From assembly GCF_010993985.1 (NCBI RefSeq), contig NZ_WINH01000006.1, positions 109,999 to 173,998 of the forward strand: a stretch of DNA of 64,000 nt, written 5' to 3'. Each line of letters begins with the position of its first letter. Position 1 is the stretch's first letter. The notes under the pieces are model-generated. The model was given only the letters and a program-made list of their open reading frames with translations. It had not been told where the DNA came from and did no database searches. Source of the stretch: Paraferrimonas sp. SM1919 (GTDB lineage Bacteria; Pseudomonadota; Gammaproteobacteria; Enterobacterales; Shewanellaceae). Both the position numbers and the translations under genes were made by a program. Below are positions 51,830 through 61,664 of this stretch, in pieces.

Positions 51830-52393
51830 ATGAATAAATTTAAGTTAGCAGTTCTTGCTACCCTTACCGCAGCAACAATTACTGGTTGTTCTTCAACACC
51901 AGAGAATAATTTACCAAGTTGGGTAACCCTTCCTGTAATTGAAGATGGTATTGCAGATACTCAATGTGTAGAAAATACTGCTGGTATGAATCTACTTAAA
52001 AACAAAGCAACCGCTTTGGCCCGTGCAGAGATTGCTAAAATCCTTGAAGTTAAAGTTCAAGCCATGGACAAGAATTACAGCAGCCTTGTTGATACTAACA
52101 AAGGATCGGTTGTAGAAAGCAACTTTACCGCTGTTTCTAAGCAGGTGGCTAATCAATCTCTAACTGGTACTAAAGTCGCTAAAGTCGAATATGTAGATTT
52201 TGGTGATGACAATAAAAAGCTTTGTGTAATGGTGACACTAAATGAAGCCAGCCAACAACAAGCATTCAAACAAGCTGTTAAAGATTCAGGTGTAAAGCTA
52301 TCACCTCGCAATGAAGATGTGCTTTACCAAGAATTTAAGGCACAGCAAGCTCAAGCCGAGCTAGAAGCGGAAATCAATAAGCAAAAAGGCTAA
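51830..52393 (+). CDS. LPP20-family lipoprotein
   Basis: A 187-residue lipoprotein with lipobox ATITGC (Cys20). The domain starts LPSWVTLPVIEDGIADTQC, then an Ala-rich helix (KNKATALARAEIAKILEVKV), typical of LPP20 lipoproteins, a family that includes surface lipoproteins and is related to flagellar outer-membrane ring proteins. The C-terminus is a helix of Glu, Gln and Ala. It is probably co-transcribed with the gene at 50760. Confidence 0.78.
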   Translation: MNKFKLAVLATLTAATITGCSSTPENNLPSWVTLPVIEDGIADTQCVENTAGMNLLKNKATALARAEIAKILEVKVQAMDKNYSSLVDTNKGSVVESNFTAVSKQVANQSLTGTKVAKVEYVDFGDDNKKLCVMVTLNEASQQQAFKQAVKDSGVKLSPRNEDVLYQEFKAQQAQAELEAEINKQKG

Positions 52394-52420
52394 GCCTTTT
52401 TACTTATCTAGTCGCAAATT

Positions 52421-52449
52421 AAAAAGCGCCATTTAAAATGGCGCTTTTT
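52421..52449. terminator. Bidirectional terminator
   Basis: AAAAAGCGCCATTT and AAATGGCGCTTTTT form a long stem with A/T tails on both sides. It separates the convergent LPP20 lipoprotein and giant lipoprotein genes. Confidence 0.9.
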
Positions 52450-52495
52450 TTGTAGCTGATCAGTGCGCCTGCTTAGTCAAACAGCAGGCTAACCG

Positions 52496-55400
52496 TTAGT
52501 TTTGCATTGCAGGCCTAGTTGGTAGCCATACCTGTGACTCACCATAGTCCACATCCCATAACGCTGAAACGTCATCATTAGTGAACAATAACTGCATGGT
52601 TTTCACCGTATCGCCTAAGCTAAATTGCAGCTGACCAGTTTCGGTTTCAGTCCACTGGGTGAATACCATATCCCCTATAGCGATCCACTCGCTGCCATTG
52701 TATTGCAGCTCCTGATAACTCAAACTGCCATCTTCATTAAATGACATCTCTATATACTTATCTGCTATTAAATGATTAACCCATACTTTCCCAGTTATAG
52801 CAGAAACATCTAGTGCTTTATAGGTTGACACATCTAATTCTGGTTTACCGTTGTTATCAAAACTAATGCCTCCCTCTTGAAAGTAGGCTCTAGGGTAAGC
52901 GTTATCATGCTGTAAAACCCATGTAGGGTTTTCCTGGTCAATCGCAACTATTTTAATTTTTCGGTAATTACTTCCTTCACTACCAAAGCTTAATAATCCT
53001 TCAGCACTGTAGCGTGGCTCAGGGAAAAACCTTCTTTCTTCTACAGAAAAGCCCCAACCCCAATCCTGAGCGATATTATCATTACGCCAACCATAAAAAG
53101 GGGTCACTGACGCAGCATGAATTTCACTAAGATAAAGTTCTTCATAATTCCATGTATTGAAAAGCTGCTGATTATTATCAATATATTGGGCACGTTTGGG
53201 ACTTATAATGTAACCACCAACAAAGCTTTCCACAAAGCCTATATCTGCAAGCTTGTAAGTCATATCTGAGCGGTGTTTTGGAACTTGAGGCAGCTCATTA
53301 TAGAAGCTATATATACCTCTTCTGCTATTCTGGTCCAGAACAGCTGAAGCTTGTCGATGCATCTCAACCTTGTCATCAAAGACATCTGCTAATGAAGCTA
53401 TCAAATACCAGTTCTGCCCATCTATATTCAATTTTAAAGTGGTACCATAATAACTATAGGTTTCCCCACCAGCTGTGCTGGTATGCATTTCACTTTGCAA
53501 CCAGTATTGATAGCTTGCTGAGCTAACATCTTTTTTCGTCGGCTGACAGCCTACTAATTCACAGTCACTACCAAGATGAAGCCATTCTGAGGCGCCAAAA
53601 TCTGCTTTAAAGAATCGGTAACCTAGTTTCGATTCATCAACGAAAGTTATTTCCGTCATATTATGTGAGTTATCAGCATCTTCTGTCACCAAATAGTAAG
53701 TATTCCCGATAAGGTCTTCAATACCTATACCTGTATCCATATTTCTCAATATCATAGGCTGCTCAAAAGTACCAAACACCAATTCAGTATCGAAATGACC
53801 ATAACCTAATGAACGTTCGGTGTCATCTTGTAAGCCGTTATCATCCGAGTCGACAAATATCGAGACCGTTACCGTAGAGTTTAATTGACCTGCATCTAAC
53901 CATCCTGCAAAACCAAAATACCCAGTGTCATGATCAACCGGCATCACAACATCGCCATTGCTTGTTTTCACAACCGCTTTCAAATCGGGCAGAAGCGGGA
54001 TGGCATAACCAAAGCGGTTTTCCAGCGTTAGTACTCCGCTCATTCGATAATAATCAAAGCCCTGAGCATACATTACATTTGTGGATGGAACGTCTAGCTG
54101 CGACTTTTCAAAACCCAAGCTCGATAAATCCACTTGGCCCTGTTCGTCATAAACAATATCTATAGAGTTGCCAATAACCGACTCAGTCCCAGTCCAATCA
54201 AATGCTATATGGCTCTTACCGAATCCACTATGAGCTATATGCCAAAAGCCGCTATTATCACAAGCTATATCCCGAAGCCATTGAATATCCCCTACCTCAG
54301 CGCTATAGCACTCATATACAACCCCGCCGTCAGCGCTAAAAGTCAGCTTCATCTGCTTTAAGGTTTGATCAGGACTAATTGGTAAACTATAAAAGTAGTC
54401 TTGCTCAATAAGTAGTGTAGGAGCACCAGGTTCAACCAAGCCAGTACCAACATAACGCATATCCCATAGGTCGCGCACCCCGTTTGGGAAGTTTAAGCTG
54501 GTTCTAGGGTTTAATAAGCCATCAAGCTTATTAGTATCGCCATTTATTGGATTAGTGATAACAGTGCTTAATATGCCATCAGGGGTATTATCATCAGGTA
54601 AGCCTTTGGCATAGTCGATTACCACCCCATCGTAAGCAATAGCCACCCCATCATAAAAGCTTTCACCAGCTCTACTAGGAAAGTTGTAAATATCAGTATC
54701 GGTAAAACGCGTCTGTTGATAGGAGTAGACATCAAAATAAAAATCTTCAAATAAAAGACTATTCTTTATATCGATCATTCCATGCTTGCTGGTTACTACC
54801 CCGATATCAGATACTACGCCATCAAAGCTTCCTTCTACTTCCCAACCCGAACTAGGAGTAGAGCCATAATATGAGTCTTTAACCACAGTTCCATTAAATA
54901 TACTTGTATTAAGAATTTTTGAATGCTCAATATAACTCTTATTAAATCTCGCCGTATCGATATAACTATCAACCACTGAAGAGTTAGAGTAATACCCAGC
55001 AAAAGCAGCATTAAGCTCACTATTTTTTACTTCTGAGGTATACACTCTAAATATTACCTCAATATCATTTTTCAATACCAAGTAATCAACTTGACTGTCA
55101 ACAATATATACATCACTACTTTTTAAATTTTCATCATCTGGAATATTTGGATGCCCCTTTATGACAATAGGCTTGCCAAACTCACCTTCAAAGCGACAGG
55201 AATCAAAAGTAATATCTTTCCATTCTTGGAGGTCCAACAAGAGGGTAGTGCCTGCTTCAACAACACAGTTTGACAGAATACTCTCTCCTGAAATTACAAA
55301 CTCGTTATTGCTATTTGAGTTATGACTGCCAATAACAAGGCCATTCGTATAATTATTCACAGGCTTAGAACTTGAGTTAAGCGGATCCGTCCCCAAACTT

Positions 55401-58400
55401 AGCTCTTGATTATCTGAAACACCATCACCATCGGTATCGGTTAGAACAGGGTTTAGCCCCAGCTCTAGCTCTTCAACATTACTGATGCCATCTCCATCGA
55501 TATCTTCATCTTCATCATCAGTAATACCATCTCCATCAGTATCAATGGCTCCATTAGGGTGCGAGTTTGGGTCCAATGGGCTGAAAATAACTGACACACC
55601 ATAATCTAAACCGAAGCTTGACAGCTTTTCTTCCTGAACATCTGCATAGCCATCATTATCATTATCCGGGTCTAGACGATCTGGAATGCCATCACTATCA
55701 AAATCAGCATTCTCAATATTACTAGAAGATATAACCGGGTATAAACGACTAGCACCTGTGGTTTTGTAGTTGGTACGCAACATAATATCTGCGATATCAT
55801 GTGTGCTCCAATAGTTAGACGCAAAGTTTGTATCTTCATAGCCATCTACCCCATGGGAGGCAAAGTAACTAATCTCATCAATTACATTGTAATTAGCATT
55901 TTGGAGTTTACGTTGAAACGGAGGCCATATCTGAGAGTCTATAATTTCATTGTGTAACAGCCTCTTCACTTGCATCACAGAATGAGCAATATTCGACTGC
56001 TCAATAGTATCTGCCTGAATATGGCCATACTTAAAGTCCACCCCATGAGCAACATCAGCATAAAGAGATAGAGCACGGCTTGTATACTGTCCCTGTCTGA
56101 CTTTATTTGCATTCTCTTCGGAAATACCTGTTGCAAAAGCTTGGCTGTCCAATATTGAATTTAGGTAATAATCTCCATAGCTAGATACACTTAATGCAAT
56201 GCAAGACTCTTTTAGGTTTGTCTCATCGTTGGTGCAAGTTGACTCTTGCTCAATAATCACTTCAGCAGTTAAGGTCGAATTGGCAACCTTATCTGCGTAA
56301 AACATCTGATTGCCAACATCACCAGCAATCTTGACAGTAGCAGAATCAAGGTGAACTAACTCTTTCGTTCGGCTGCTAGTCGTTACCTGCTTTAGATGGG
56401 CATGTCTGAAGAGTATCAGAGACTTCTCACCCACTTTGCTGCTAGATTCCCCAGTTGTTGAGAAATTACTTGGAAGGTCAATACGATTAATTTCAACTTT
56501 ATCGTCCTCTGTACCATAAGCCCTAAACTGTCCATCAACTTCAATATACCTAGCTGTATTTCGTGTCTCTTCCCCCTCAGCAACTTGCGGTGCCTTCATC
56601 ATATTGAGCACAGTACCAGGCATTAGAGTTAACGAAGCCCCTGGTTCAATACGCAAGTTCGCAGTAAGTTGATATGGCGATCGAGACTTTAACCAAACCC
56701 ACTGACTATCAACTAAGCCTCCTTCTACTAAAGTCGGACCTGCATAATGTTCAAATGGAATTCCGTTAACTTCCAGCGATGTTAAAGACTCATTCTCTTG
56801 GCTATCAACTGCAGTAACAAAATAACGATAGGTCGTTCCATTTTGTAAGTTTTGGTCGCTGTAGTAATTATCACGAACTAATTGACTAGTATTAACCAGA
56901 CTTGGTGACTCCATAGCACTACTACTACGATATATACGGTAGCCAGCAATATCACTCTTTGATGAATGCTGCCACAATAAACCAATTTCAGAATCACCAG
57001 GGTGAGCACTTAAGCCTTCCACCCTATCAGGCGCCATTTTCACTTTGCCAGACCTCTCTCCTTCATTCCCAGCTTTATCTGTAACAATAATTCTGTACCA
57101 AAGCTCTGAACTCGGTGTAAGGTCACCTAAGGTTACCAGGTGATTGCTTGTATAAGTTTCATTTATAACTTGAGTATTAGACAATGCATCTGCACTAATC
57201 CCGTATAATAGTACAGAGCTTGCGGGTTCATTTGTATGAAAGTCGAATACTACACTTCGATTTGAAGTGCTTGAGGAGGTTTTCAAGTTCACCACACTTG
57301 GAGCCGTGCTCAGGTTTAATGCATTCGAGACCACTTGCATTTCGTTACCGGCACGATCGTTTATCAATGCTGTTACACCAAAGTCAATTTCAAAAGGTCT
57401 ATCAATGATATACGCAGCTGAATAAATTCCATCTTCAGCCACGGCATCCCCTTTAACACCGTCATCATTGAGATTTAAATTGGAGAACATGTCTCCCAAA
57501 TGCGCCTTCACCATAGCGCCAGTTTCACCCAAATTAAGGGTAAGAACCAGCTCATCCCCCATGGTGCTCACTGTTGACGCGACGAAGCTATCCACATGTA
57601 TTTGAGTATCTAAAACAATTTCATCAACTTCATCTTGCAACAATTCTTCATTACTATTCCTGAATTCGACACTAACCTGCTGAAGCCCATCTTCATCATC
57701 AAGACTTATCAATGCTTCAGATTCCAGAGCCTTCCATGCTTGCTGTAACGTGCCATTCACACTGATCTGCATTTCACTTGCTTCTTCATGTCCAATAGTT
57801 AGATATACCAACTTGTTATTGGTAAATTCAGCCCCATCATTAATTATCACATAGGATTGACGCAGCTTTATAGCCGACAGTTCGACAAGCTCTACACCCG
57901 AATCAAGATCGATGAAACTCACAGCCGTTTCCCACCCCGATTCAGGACAATAAATCTCAAAGCGGTGCAGACCTAATGGTAACGCCTCATTAAAGTAATT
58001 ATCACTAACCACAAAAGTGCTTTTATGAGCAGATTCGGAATCTGTAACATCGACCCGAATATTACTCGGACATTGATTTACAGTTGTAACTTCAAACTTC
58101 ACACGGGCATGGGTTTGCTCCAAAGTCATATTTGAAGTAATGAAATCCCCAACCTCATTTACTACCACTGTCGAATCATAAGTTATAGATGAATAAAGAG
58201 CTTTTGAAAAAATCACAACATCGGCATAGTTACCCACAGGAAGTTGCAAGCTCCAGTCACCAGAAGAATCGGTGAATGTTTGATAATCTGTACCCCTAAC
58301 TTTAACTAAAATATCACTATGATCAGATTTATGCGGTAATCGAGCGTTGCCTTTTACGACTCCCATCTGAGGTTCAATTTCTATTGGTAATGGTAAATCG

Positions 58401-60361
58401 TAATGCTCTATCTCAGGCATCACTAACGGCATCTGAAAGCTTTTATAACCAGTCTTGCTCACTTGTAACTGATACTCTGCAGGTGCTACACCTAATAAGA
58501 TAAATCGGCCCTCAGAATCTGTTTGGACAGTTTGGCTATCAGCTGCCCCCACCAAAGAAACAATTACGCCATCGAGCTCAACACCGCTACTCACTACCAG
58601 ACCTGATAATGAGTTCGCAACTAAATTAATGCTTTCCTCAAGTACCACTTCGCCGTTTTTTGATTCCTCAGTGATATTGACAGGAAGTGAAACAGCGCCA
58701 TAACCCTGCTTATTTATTTCGACAAAATATGCCCCAACCGGCACACCAGAAAAGCGGAAAAAACCATCTGCATCTGTAACTACCGTTACCCCTATAGGGG
58801 AGAGTAGAACGGCCTGCTCTACTACAGCAGCACCTGCCGTATCCACGACTTTTCCGCTCAAACTCCCAGCAAAGCTAAGCAATTCAACTGCGTCTAGCGT
58901 AGTCGCTAGATTATTGTGAACTTGGATGTTCGTTGAAAAACTAACATGATTAGAGTCTGTGTAGTTGATGGTATAACTACCAGCGCTCAATTGATTAAAC
59001 ACATATGAACCATCCCTTGCGGTAATGGCTTCTTTATCTGTGCCTTCAATTGATACAATAATGCCCGCGTGCTCCATATCGCCACGGTTAGCAAAACGGG
59101 CATAACCCGCTAACGAACCTATTGGTTCCTGACTATCTTGCCTCATCAGACTTAAGCTGGGCACATTACGAGTGGTGTCCTTCTCGACCCTGAGGTTATC
59201 GACTTTATCTATCTCAAAGTCATTGGCCTTAGCAATCACACTGTAGCCCTCACCAACGGGTAAGTTAGCCAATGTATAAAAACCATTTTCATCGGTTATG
59301 GTACTAAAAATACTGCCATCAGCAGCTCGGGCGTAAACCGTAAAACCTGCAGACAAATTAAGCCCTTCACCACTGACTTGACCCGCTAAATGTCCCCTGT
59401 CGCTATGCAAGCCAATATCAACCAGTTCAGTTGTAGTTCCGGCTTCAATTCTAAAATCGATAGCTCTTGACGCATAATCGTTATGTTCAATAGTTAGAGT
59501 GTAACTACCTTCAGGTGCATTACGTAAAGTCACTTGCCCTTGGGCATTAGAGCTAATAGATTGGTTTAATTCTCTGAATGTTACCTGCGCATTGGCAACG
59601 GCTACCTGCTCAGTCACACTTACAATGTTTAAACTGACCGTACCCGTCGGGCTGAGACTACTGCTGTCAACCGTTGGGAAAAACACATCTGAACCATCAA
59701 CAATAGGGATGACAGGGTTAATAATTACACCTTGCTCATTTGCGCTATCCACTACCACTAAGTCGTAATCATCACACAAGGGGACTTCAGCTTCGTAGTT
59801 ACCCTGTTCATCAGTAGTAATCGGAATGACTGTAGTTAAAGGAAGAGTTATCTCGCCTTCTTGAGGGGAGGTTTGTTCATCTGTACTTTCTGCAGAGCTG
59901 TCTTCAACAATCCCCTCTACACATTGAGGCACAATGGAGATTTGCGAGGCGGTAGTTGTTGCTAGCTGTTCATCTGTATTGGAAAAAAGTTCGGTAAATG
60001 AGCTTAGTAAATGACCAAACCCAAAACCCTCTACTGCAATGCCTTGTTGCTCAGAATTAATCGTCGCCACTAAATCAGGCGAAATTATCCCTTTTATCGT
60101 CATGGTTGAACTAACAGGGGGTTCATTACAGGTCTCTGTGGTGCGGGTAATTTCAGATGACTCTAGCTGACCATTATTATTAGCATCGTCCCCCTCTGTA
60201 GTTAACACGCCACCTAAGCTACAAGCTTCACTTTTATCAAAGGTTGTCGTTACGGTAAGGGGTTTTACTGGTGTTTTTTCTGACTCAGTTGGCGCTTCTC
60301 CACTACAAGCACTAAAAAGTAAAACAAACGCAGCAGTTAACAGGCGCTTTGTGATTAACAT
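52496..60361 (-). CDS. Giant modular lipoprotein (2,621 aa)
   Basis: Lipobox LLFSAC with Cys19. Residues about 47-80 (CSLGGVLTTEGDDANNNG) resemble the short DUF7151-type module. Six carboxypeptidase-regulatory-like beta domains follow at about 240-735, each with a DG.[FY].F/L..[LV]P.G.Y core. A domain with FN3-like segments lies at about 1030-1200 (AGYRIYRSSS). Thrombospondin-3-like Asp-rich repeats lie at about 1550-1660 (DPDNDNDGYADVQEE, DIDGDGISNVEE), and a long beta-rich C-terminal region ends WLPTRPAMQN. It looks like an exported adhesin or scaffold. Operon partners are not evident; a decayed paralogue tail lies upstream at 60543. Confidence 0.85.
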   Translation of the reverse strand: MLITKRLLTAAFVLLFSACSGEAPTESEKTPVKPLTVTTTFDKSEACSLGGVLTTEGDDANNNGQLESSEITRTTETCNEPPVSSTMTIKGIISPDLVATINSEQQGIAVEGFGFGHLLSSFTELFSNTDEQLATTTASQISIVPQCVEGIVEDSSAESTDEQTSPQEGEITLPLTTVIPITTDEQGNYEAEVPLCDDYDLVVVDSANEQGVIINPVIPIVDGSDVFFPTVDSSSLSPTGTVSLNIVSVTEQVAVANAQVTFRELNQSISSNAQGQVTLRNAPEGSYTLTIEHNDYASRAIDFRIEAGTTTELVDIGLHSDRGHLAGQVSGEGLNLSAGFTVYARAADGSIFSTITDENGFYTLANLPVGEGYSVIAKANDFEIDKVDNLRVEKDTTRNVPSLSLMRQDSQEPIGSLAGYARFANRGDMEHAGIIVSIEGTDKEAITARDGSYVFNQLSAGSYTINYTDSNHVSFSTNIQVHNNLATTLDAVELLSFAGSLSGKVVDTAGAAVVEQAVLLSPIGVTVVTDADGFFRFSGVPVGAYFVEINKQGYGAVSLPVNITEESKNGEVVLEESINLVANSLSGLVVSSGVELDGVIVSLVGAADSQTVQTDSEGRFILLGVAPAEYQLQVSKTGYKSFQMPLVMPEIEHYDLPLPIEIEPQMGVVKGNARLPHKSDHSDILVKVRGTDYQTFTDSSGDWSLQLPVGNYADVVIFSKALYSSITYDSTVVVNEVGDFITSNMTLEQTHARVKFEVTTVNQCPSNIRVDVTDSESAHKSTFVVSDNYFNEALPLGLHRFEIYCPESGWETAVSFIDLDSGVELVELSAIKLRQSYVIINDGAEFTNNKLVYLTIGHEEASEMQISVNGTLQQAWKALESEALISLDDEDGLQQVSVEFRNSNEELLQDEVDEIVLDTQIHVDSFVASTVSTMGDELVLTLNLGETGAMVKAHLGDMFSNLNLNDDGVKGDAVAEDGIYSAAYIIDRPFEIDFGVTALINDRAGNEMQVVSNALNLSTAPSVVNLKTSSSTSNRSVVFDFHTNEPASSVLLYGISADALSNTQVINETYTSNHLVTLGDLTPSSELWYRIIVTDKAGNEGERSGKVKMAPDRVEGLSAHPGDSEIGLLWQHSSKSDIAGYRIYRSSSAMESPSLVNTSQLVRDNYYSDQNLQNGTTYRYFVTAVDSQENESLTSLEVNGIPFEHYAGPTLVEGGLVDSQWVWLKSRSPYQLTANLRIEPGASLTLMPGTVLNMMKAPQVAEGEETRNTARYIEVDGQFRAYGTEDDKVEINRIDLPSNFSTTGESSSKVGEKSLILFRHAHLKQVTTSSRTKELVHLDSATVKIAGDVGNQMFYADKVANSTLTAEVIIEQESTCTNDETNLKESCIALSVSSYGDYYLNSILDSQAFATGISEENANKVRQGQYTSRALSLYADVAHGVDFKYGHIQADTIEQSNIAHSVMQVKRLLHNEIIDSQIWPPFQRKLQNANYNVIDEISYFASHGVDGYEDTNFASNYWSTHDIADIMLRTNYKTTGASRLYPVISSSNIENADFDSDGIPDRLDPDNDNDGYADVQEEKLSSFGLDYGVSVIFSPLDPNSHPNGAIDTDGDGITDDEDEDIDGDGISNVEELELGLNPVLTDTDGDGVSDNQELSLGTDPLNSSSKPVNNYTNGLVIGSHNSNSNNEFVISGESILSNCVVEAGTTLLLDLQEWKDITFDSCRFEGEFGKPIVIKGHPNIPDDENLKSSDVYIVDSQVDYLVLKNDIEVIFRVYTSEVKNSELNAAFAGYYSNSSVVDSYIDTARFNKSYIEHSKILNTSIFNGTVVKDSYYGSTPSSGWEVEGSFDGVVSDIGVVTSKHGMIDIKNSLLFEDFYFDVYSYQQTRFTDTDIYNFPSRAGESFYDGVAIAYDGVVIDYAKGLPDDNTPDGILSTVITNPINGDTNKLDGLLNPRTSLNFPNGVRDLWDMRYVGTGLVEPGAPTLLIEQDYFYSLPISPDQTLKQMKLTFSADGGVVYECYSAEVGDIQWLRDIACDNSGFWHIAHSGFGKSHIAFDWTGTESVIGNSIDIVYDEQGQVDLSSLGFEKSQLDVPSTNVMYAQGFDYYRMSGVLTLENRFGYAIPLLPDLKAVVKTSNGDVVMPVDHDTGYFGFAGWLDAGQLNSTVTVSIFVDSDDNGLQDDTERSLGYGHFDTELVFGTFEQPMILRNMDTGIGIEDLIGNTYYLVTEDADNSHNMTEITFVDESKLGYRFFKADFGASEWLHLGSDCELVGCQPTKKDVSSASYQYWLQSEMHTSTAGGETYSYYGTTLKLNIDGQNWYLIASLADVFDDKVEMHRQASAVLDQNSRRGIYSFYNELPQVPKHRSDMTYKLADIGFVESFVGGYIISPKRAQYIDNNQQLFNTWNYEELYLSEIHAASVTPFYGWRNDNIAQDWGWGFSVEERRFFPEPRYSAEGLLSFGSEGSNYRKIKIVAIDQENPTWVLQHDNAYPRAYFQEGGISFDNNGKPELDVSTYKALDVSAITGKVWVNHLIADKYIEMSFNEDGSLSYQELQYNGSEWIAIGDMVFTQWTETETGQLQFSLGDTVKTMQLLFTNDDVSALWDVDYGESQVWLPTRPAMQN

Positions 60362-60492
60362 TCTTCTTCCTTGAACAAAGTTTTACGGAACCTTACATCC
60401 TAAGGCGACCCAATTCTAGCTTAATTAACAACAAGTTAGCCCAATCGAACAAAAACAACCCAAAAATAACCAAATAAAGAAATATTTAATAA

Positions 60493-60525
60493 AAAAGCCT
60501 TAGTTATTAGATAACTAAGGCTTTT
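60493..60525 (-). terminator. Terminator retained after the decayed paralogue
   Basis: AAAAGCCTTAGTTAT and ATAACTAAGGCTTTT form a perfect 15-bp stem with a three-base loop, 18 bases past the pseudogene stop. T runs lie on both sides. Confidence 0.85.
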
Positions 60526-60542
60526 ATTAACTAGCTGAGTGA

Positions 60543-60870
60543 TTACTCAAAAGTTGGCCGGGTAGGTAACCAGACTTGAGAGTCGCCACTGTTATGATCC
60601 CACAAGCCAATAGCAGCAGGATTATCAACCAATAACTGCACAGTAAGGGTAATATCACCAAGACTAAACTCTAAATAGCCATTGGCATTAATTGCCCAGC
60701 TGGTAATCACCGCACCACCAACAGTTAGCCATTCGCCGCCACTGTAGCTAAGTTCCTGATAGCTCAGACTTCCGCCTTCTGTAAAGGAAGGTAAGTTCTA
60801 AATAGCTATTACCAGTAATATGTTTAATCCTAGTGCTGATAGTTATACTAGTGAATTCTAGATTTGGAGT
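60543..60870 (-). pseudogene. C-terminal remnant of a giant-lipoprotein paralogue
   Basis: The minus strand encodes GGSLSYQELSYSGGEWL and ends GDSQVWLPTRPTFE, clearly homologous to the last residues of the giant lipoprotein (DGSLSYQELQYNGSEWI and ESQVWLPTRPAMQN). The frame is broken near 60790, where LEL must shift by one base to continue as PSFTEGGSLS. Homology (PNLEFTSITISTRIKHITG) can be followed to about 60870 and perhaps to 60935, with stop codons in between. The rest of the gene is gone. The decay is recent enough for the tail to be easily aligned. Confidence 0.85.
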
Positions 60871-61003
60871 TTAGCTTGCCTTATAGAGGTACTTAATGAT
60901 CTTCAAAGAAGAGTACGTAATATTCAGAACCACATTCTGTAAATTTTTACCTCAAATCAAGATATCAACAAATCAATTTATGTTTATCCATAGCTCAGTA
61001 AAA

Positions 61004-61504
61004 TTAGGCCGCTTGCTGTCTCTGCACAATATCTGCCGCAAAATGTAGACTAGATTGCCAAGTCTGTGGAATACAGTCTGGGTCTAATCCTAAAAATAGG
61101 TTTTTAATTTCTAGGCCTAATTCGGTATCACCGGAGATCATCAGTTTGCGCTTAAAGAACAGCGTATCTGGGTCAGCTTTGTTACTGGCAATAAGCAACA
61201 GCGACTGGCTATCAGCACTAAAAGTGACACTTTCTGTGCCGTTAGTTGGAGCAATCTGCCACTGCTCATCAACCAAACCCAATGACAGTGATAAGCCAAT
61301 ATCTGCCACTTCTAAAGCTAAGGTTTCTCCCTCTAAAAACTCCAGTTCACCCTCTTCTAGGGGGGCTTTTAACAAATTATTTAGGAAATATTTGGCAATA
61401 CCCTGCTTAATGGTGAAAGGCATAAACTGCACGATTGGCTTAGTCACACTTGGGCCTTTAGCAACCAGCAAAGCTTCAAGTGTATTTTGTAATTGTTTAA
61501 ACAT
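61004..61504 (-). CDS. ubiT: UbiT, SCP2-domain ubiquinone biosynthesis accessory protein
   Basis: A 166-residue protein with an SCP2 lipid-binding domain (NNLLKAPLEEGELEFLEGETL, LMISGDTELGLEIKNLFLGLD), equivalent to E. coli YhbT. UbiT is needed with UbiU and UbiV for ubiquinone synthesis without oxygen and is thought to hold the quinone intermediates. It is divergent from ubiU across 160 bases that carry FNR-like boxes. Confidence 0.93.
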   Translation of the reverse strand: MFKQLQNTLEALLVAKGPSVTKPIVQFMPFTIKQGIAKYFLNNLLKAPLEEGELEFLEGETLALEVADIGLSLSLGLVDEQWQIAPTNGTESVTFSADSQSLLLIASNKADPDTLFFKRKLMISGDTELGLEIKNLFLGLDPDCIPQTWQSSLHFAADIVQRQQAA

Positions 61505-61539
61505 AGACTGGCCCTTTTAATCGCCCTTATTGGTAAACA

Positions 61540-61553
61540 TTGATTCAAAACAA
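61540..61553. promoter_or_regulatory. FNR-like box 1 (ubiT/ubiU)
   Basis: TTGAT-TCAA-AACAA matches the FNR consensus TTGAT-N4-ATCAA at nine of ten positions. It lies 36 bases upstream of the ubiT start. Confidence 0.5.
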
Positions 61554-61631
61554 TAAAACCATACTTTACTCAATAGCGAATTTAAGTTGTTTGAACTACC
61601 TCAAGAAAAGGGCTTTTAAATCTCGCTAAGA

Positions 61632-61645
61632 TTGTTTTTTATCAA
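61632..61645. promoter_or_regulatory. FNR-like box 2 (ubiT/ubiU)
   Basis: TTGTT-TTTT-ATCAA matches the FNR consensus at nine of ten positions. It ends 20 bases before the ubiU start, so it is too close to activate ubiU from the usual -41.5 position. Confidence 0.45.
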
Positions 61646-61664
61646 TCTTTTTCTAAGGATACCA

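Noticed and set aside
39279..52393. Caspase locus as an abortive-infection or CHAT-type phage defence system
   Set aside because: All products carry export signals and no sensor, nuclease or gasdermin-like partner is present, so a cytoplasmic suicide role does not fit.
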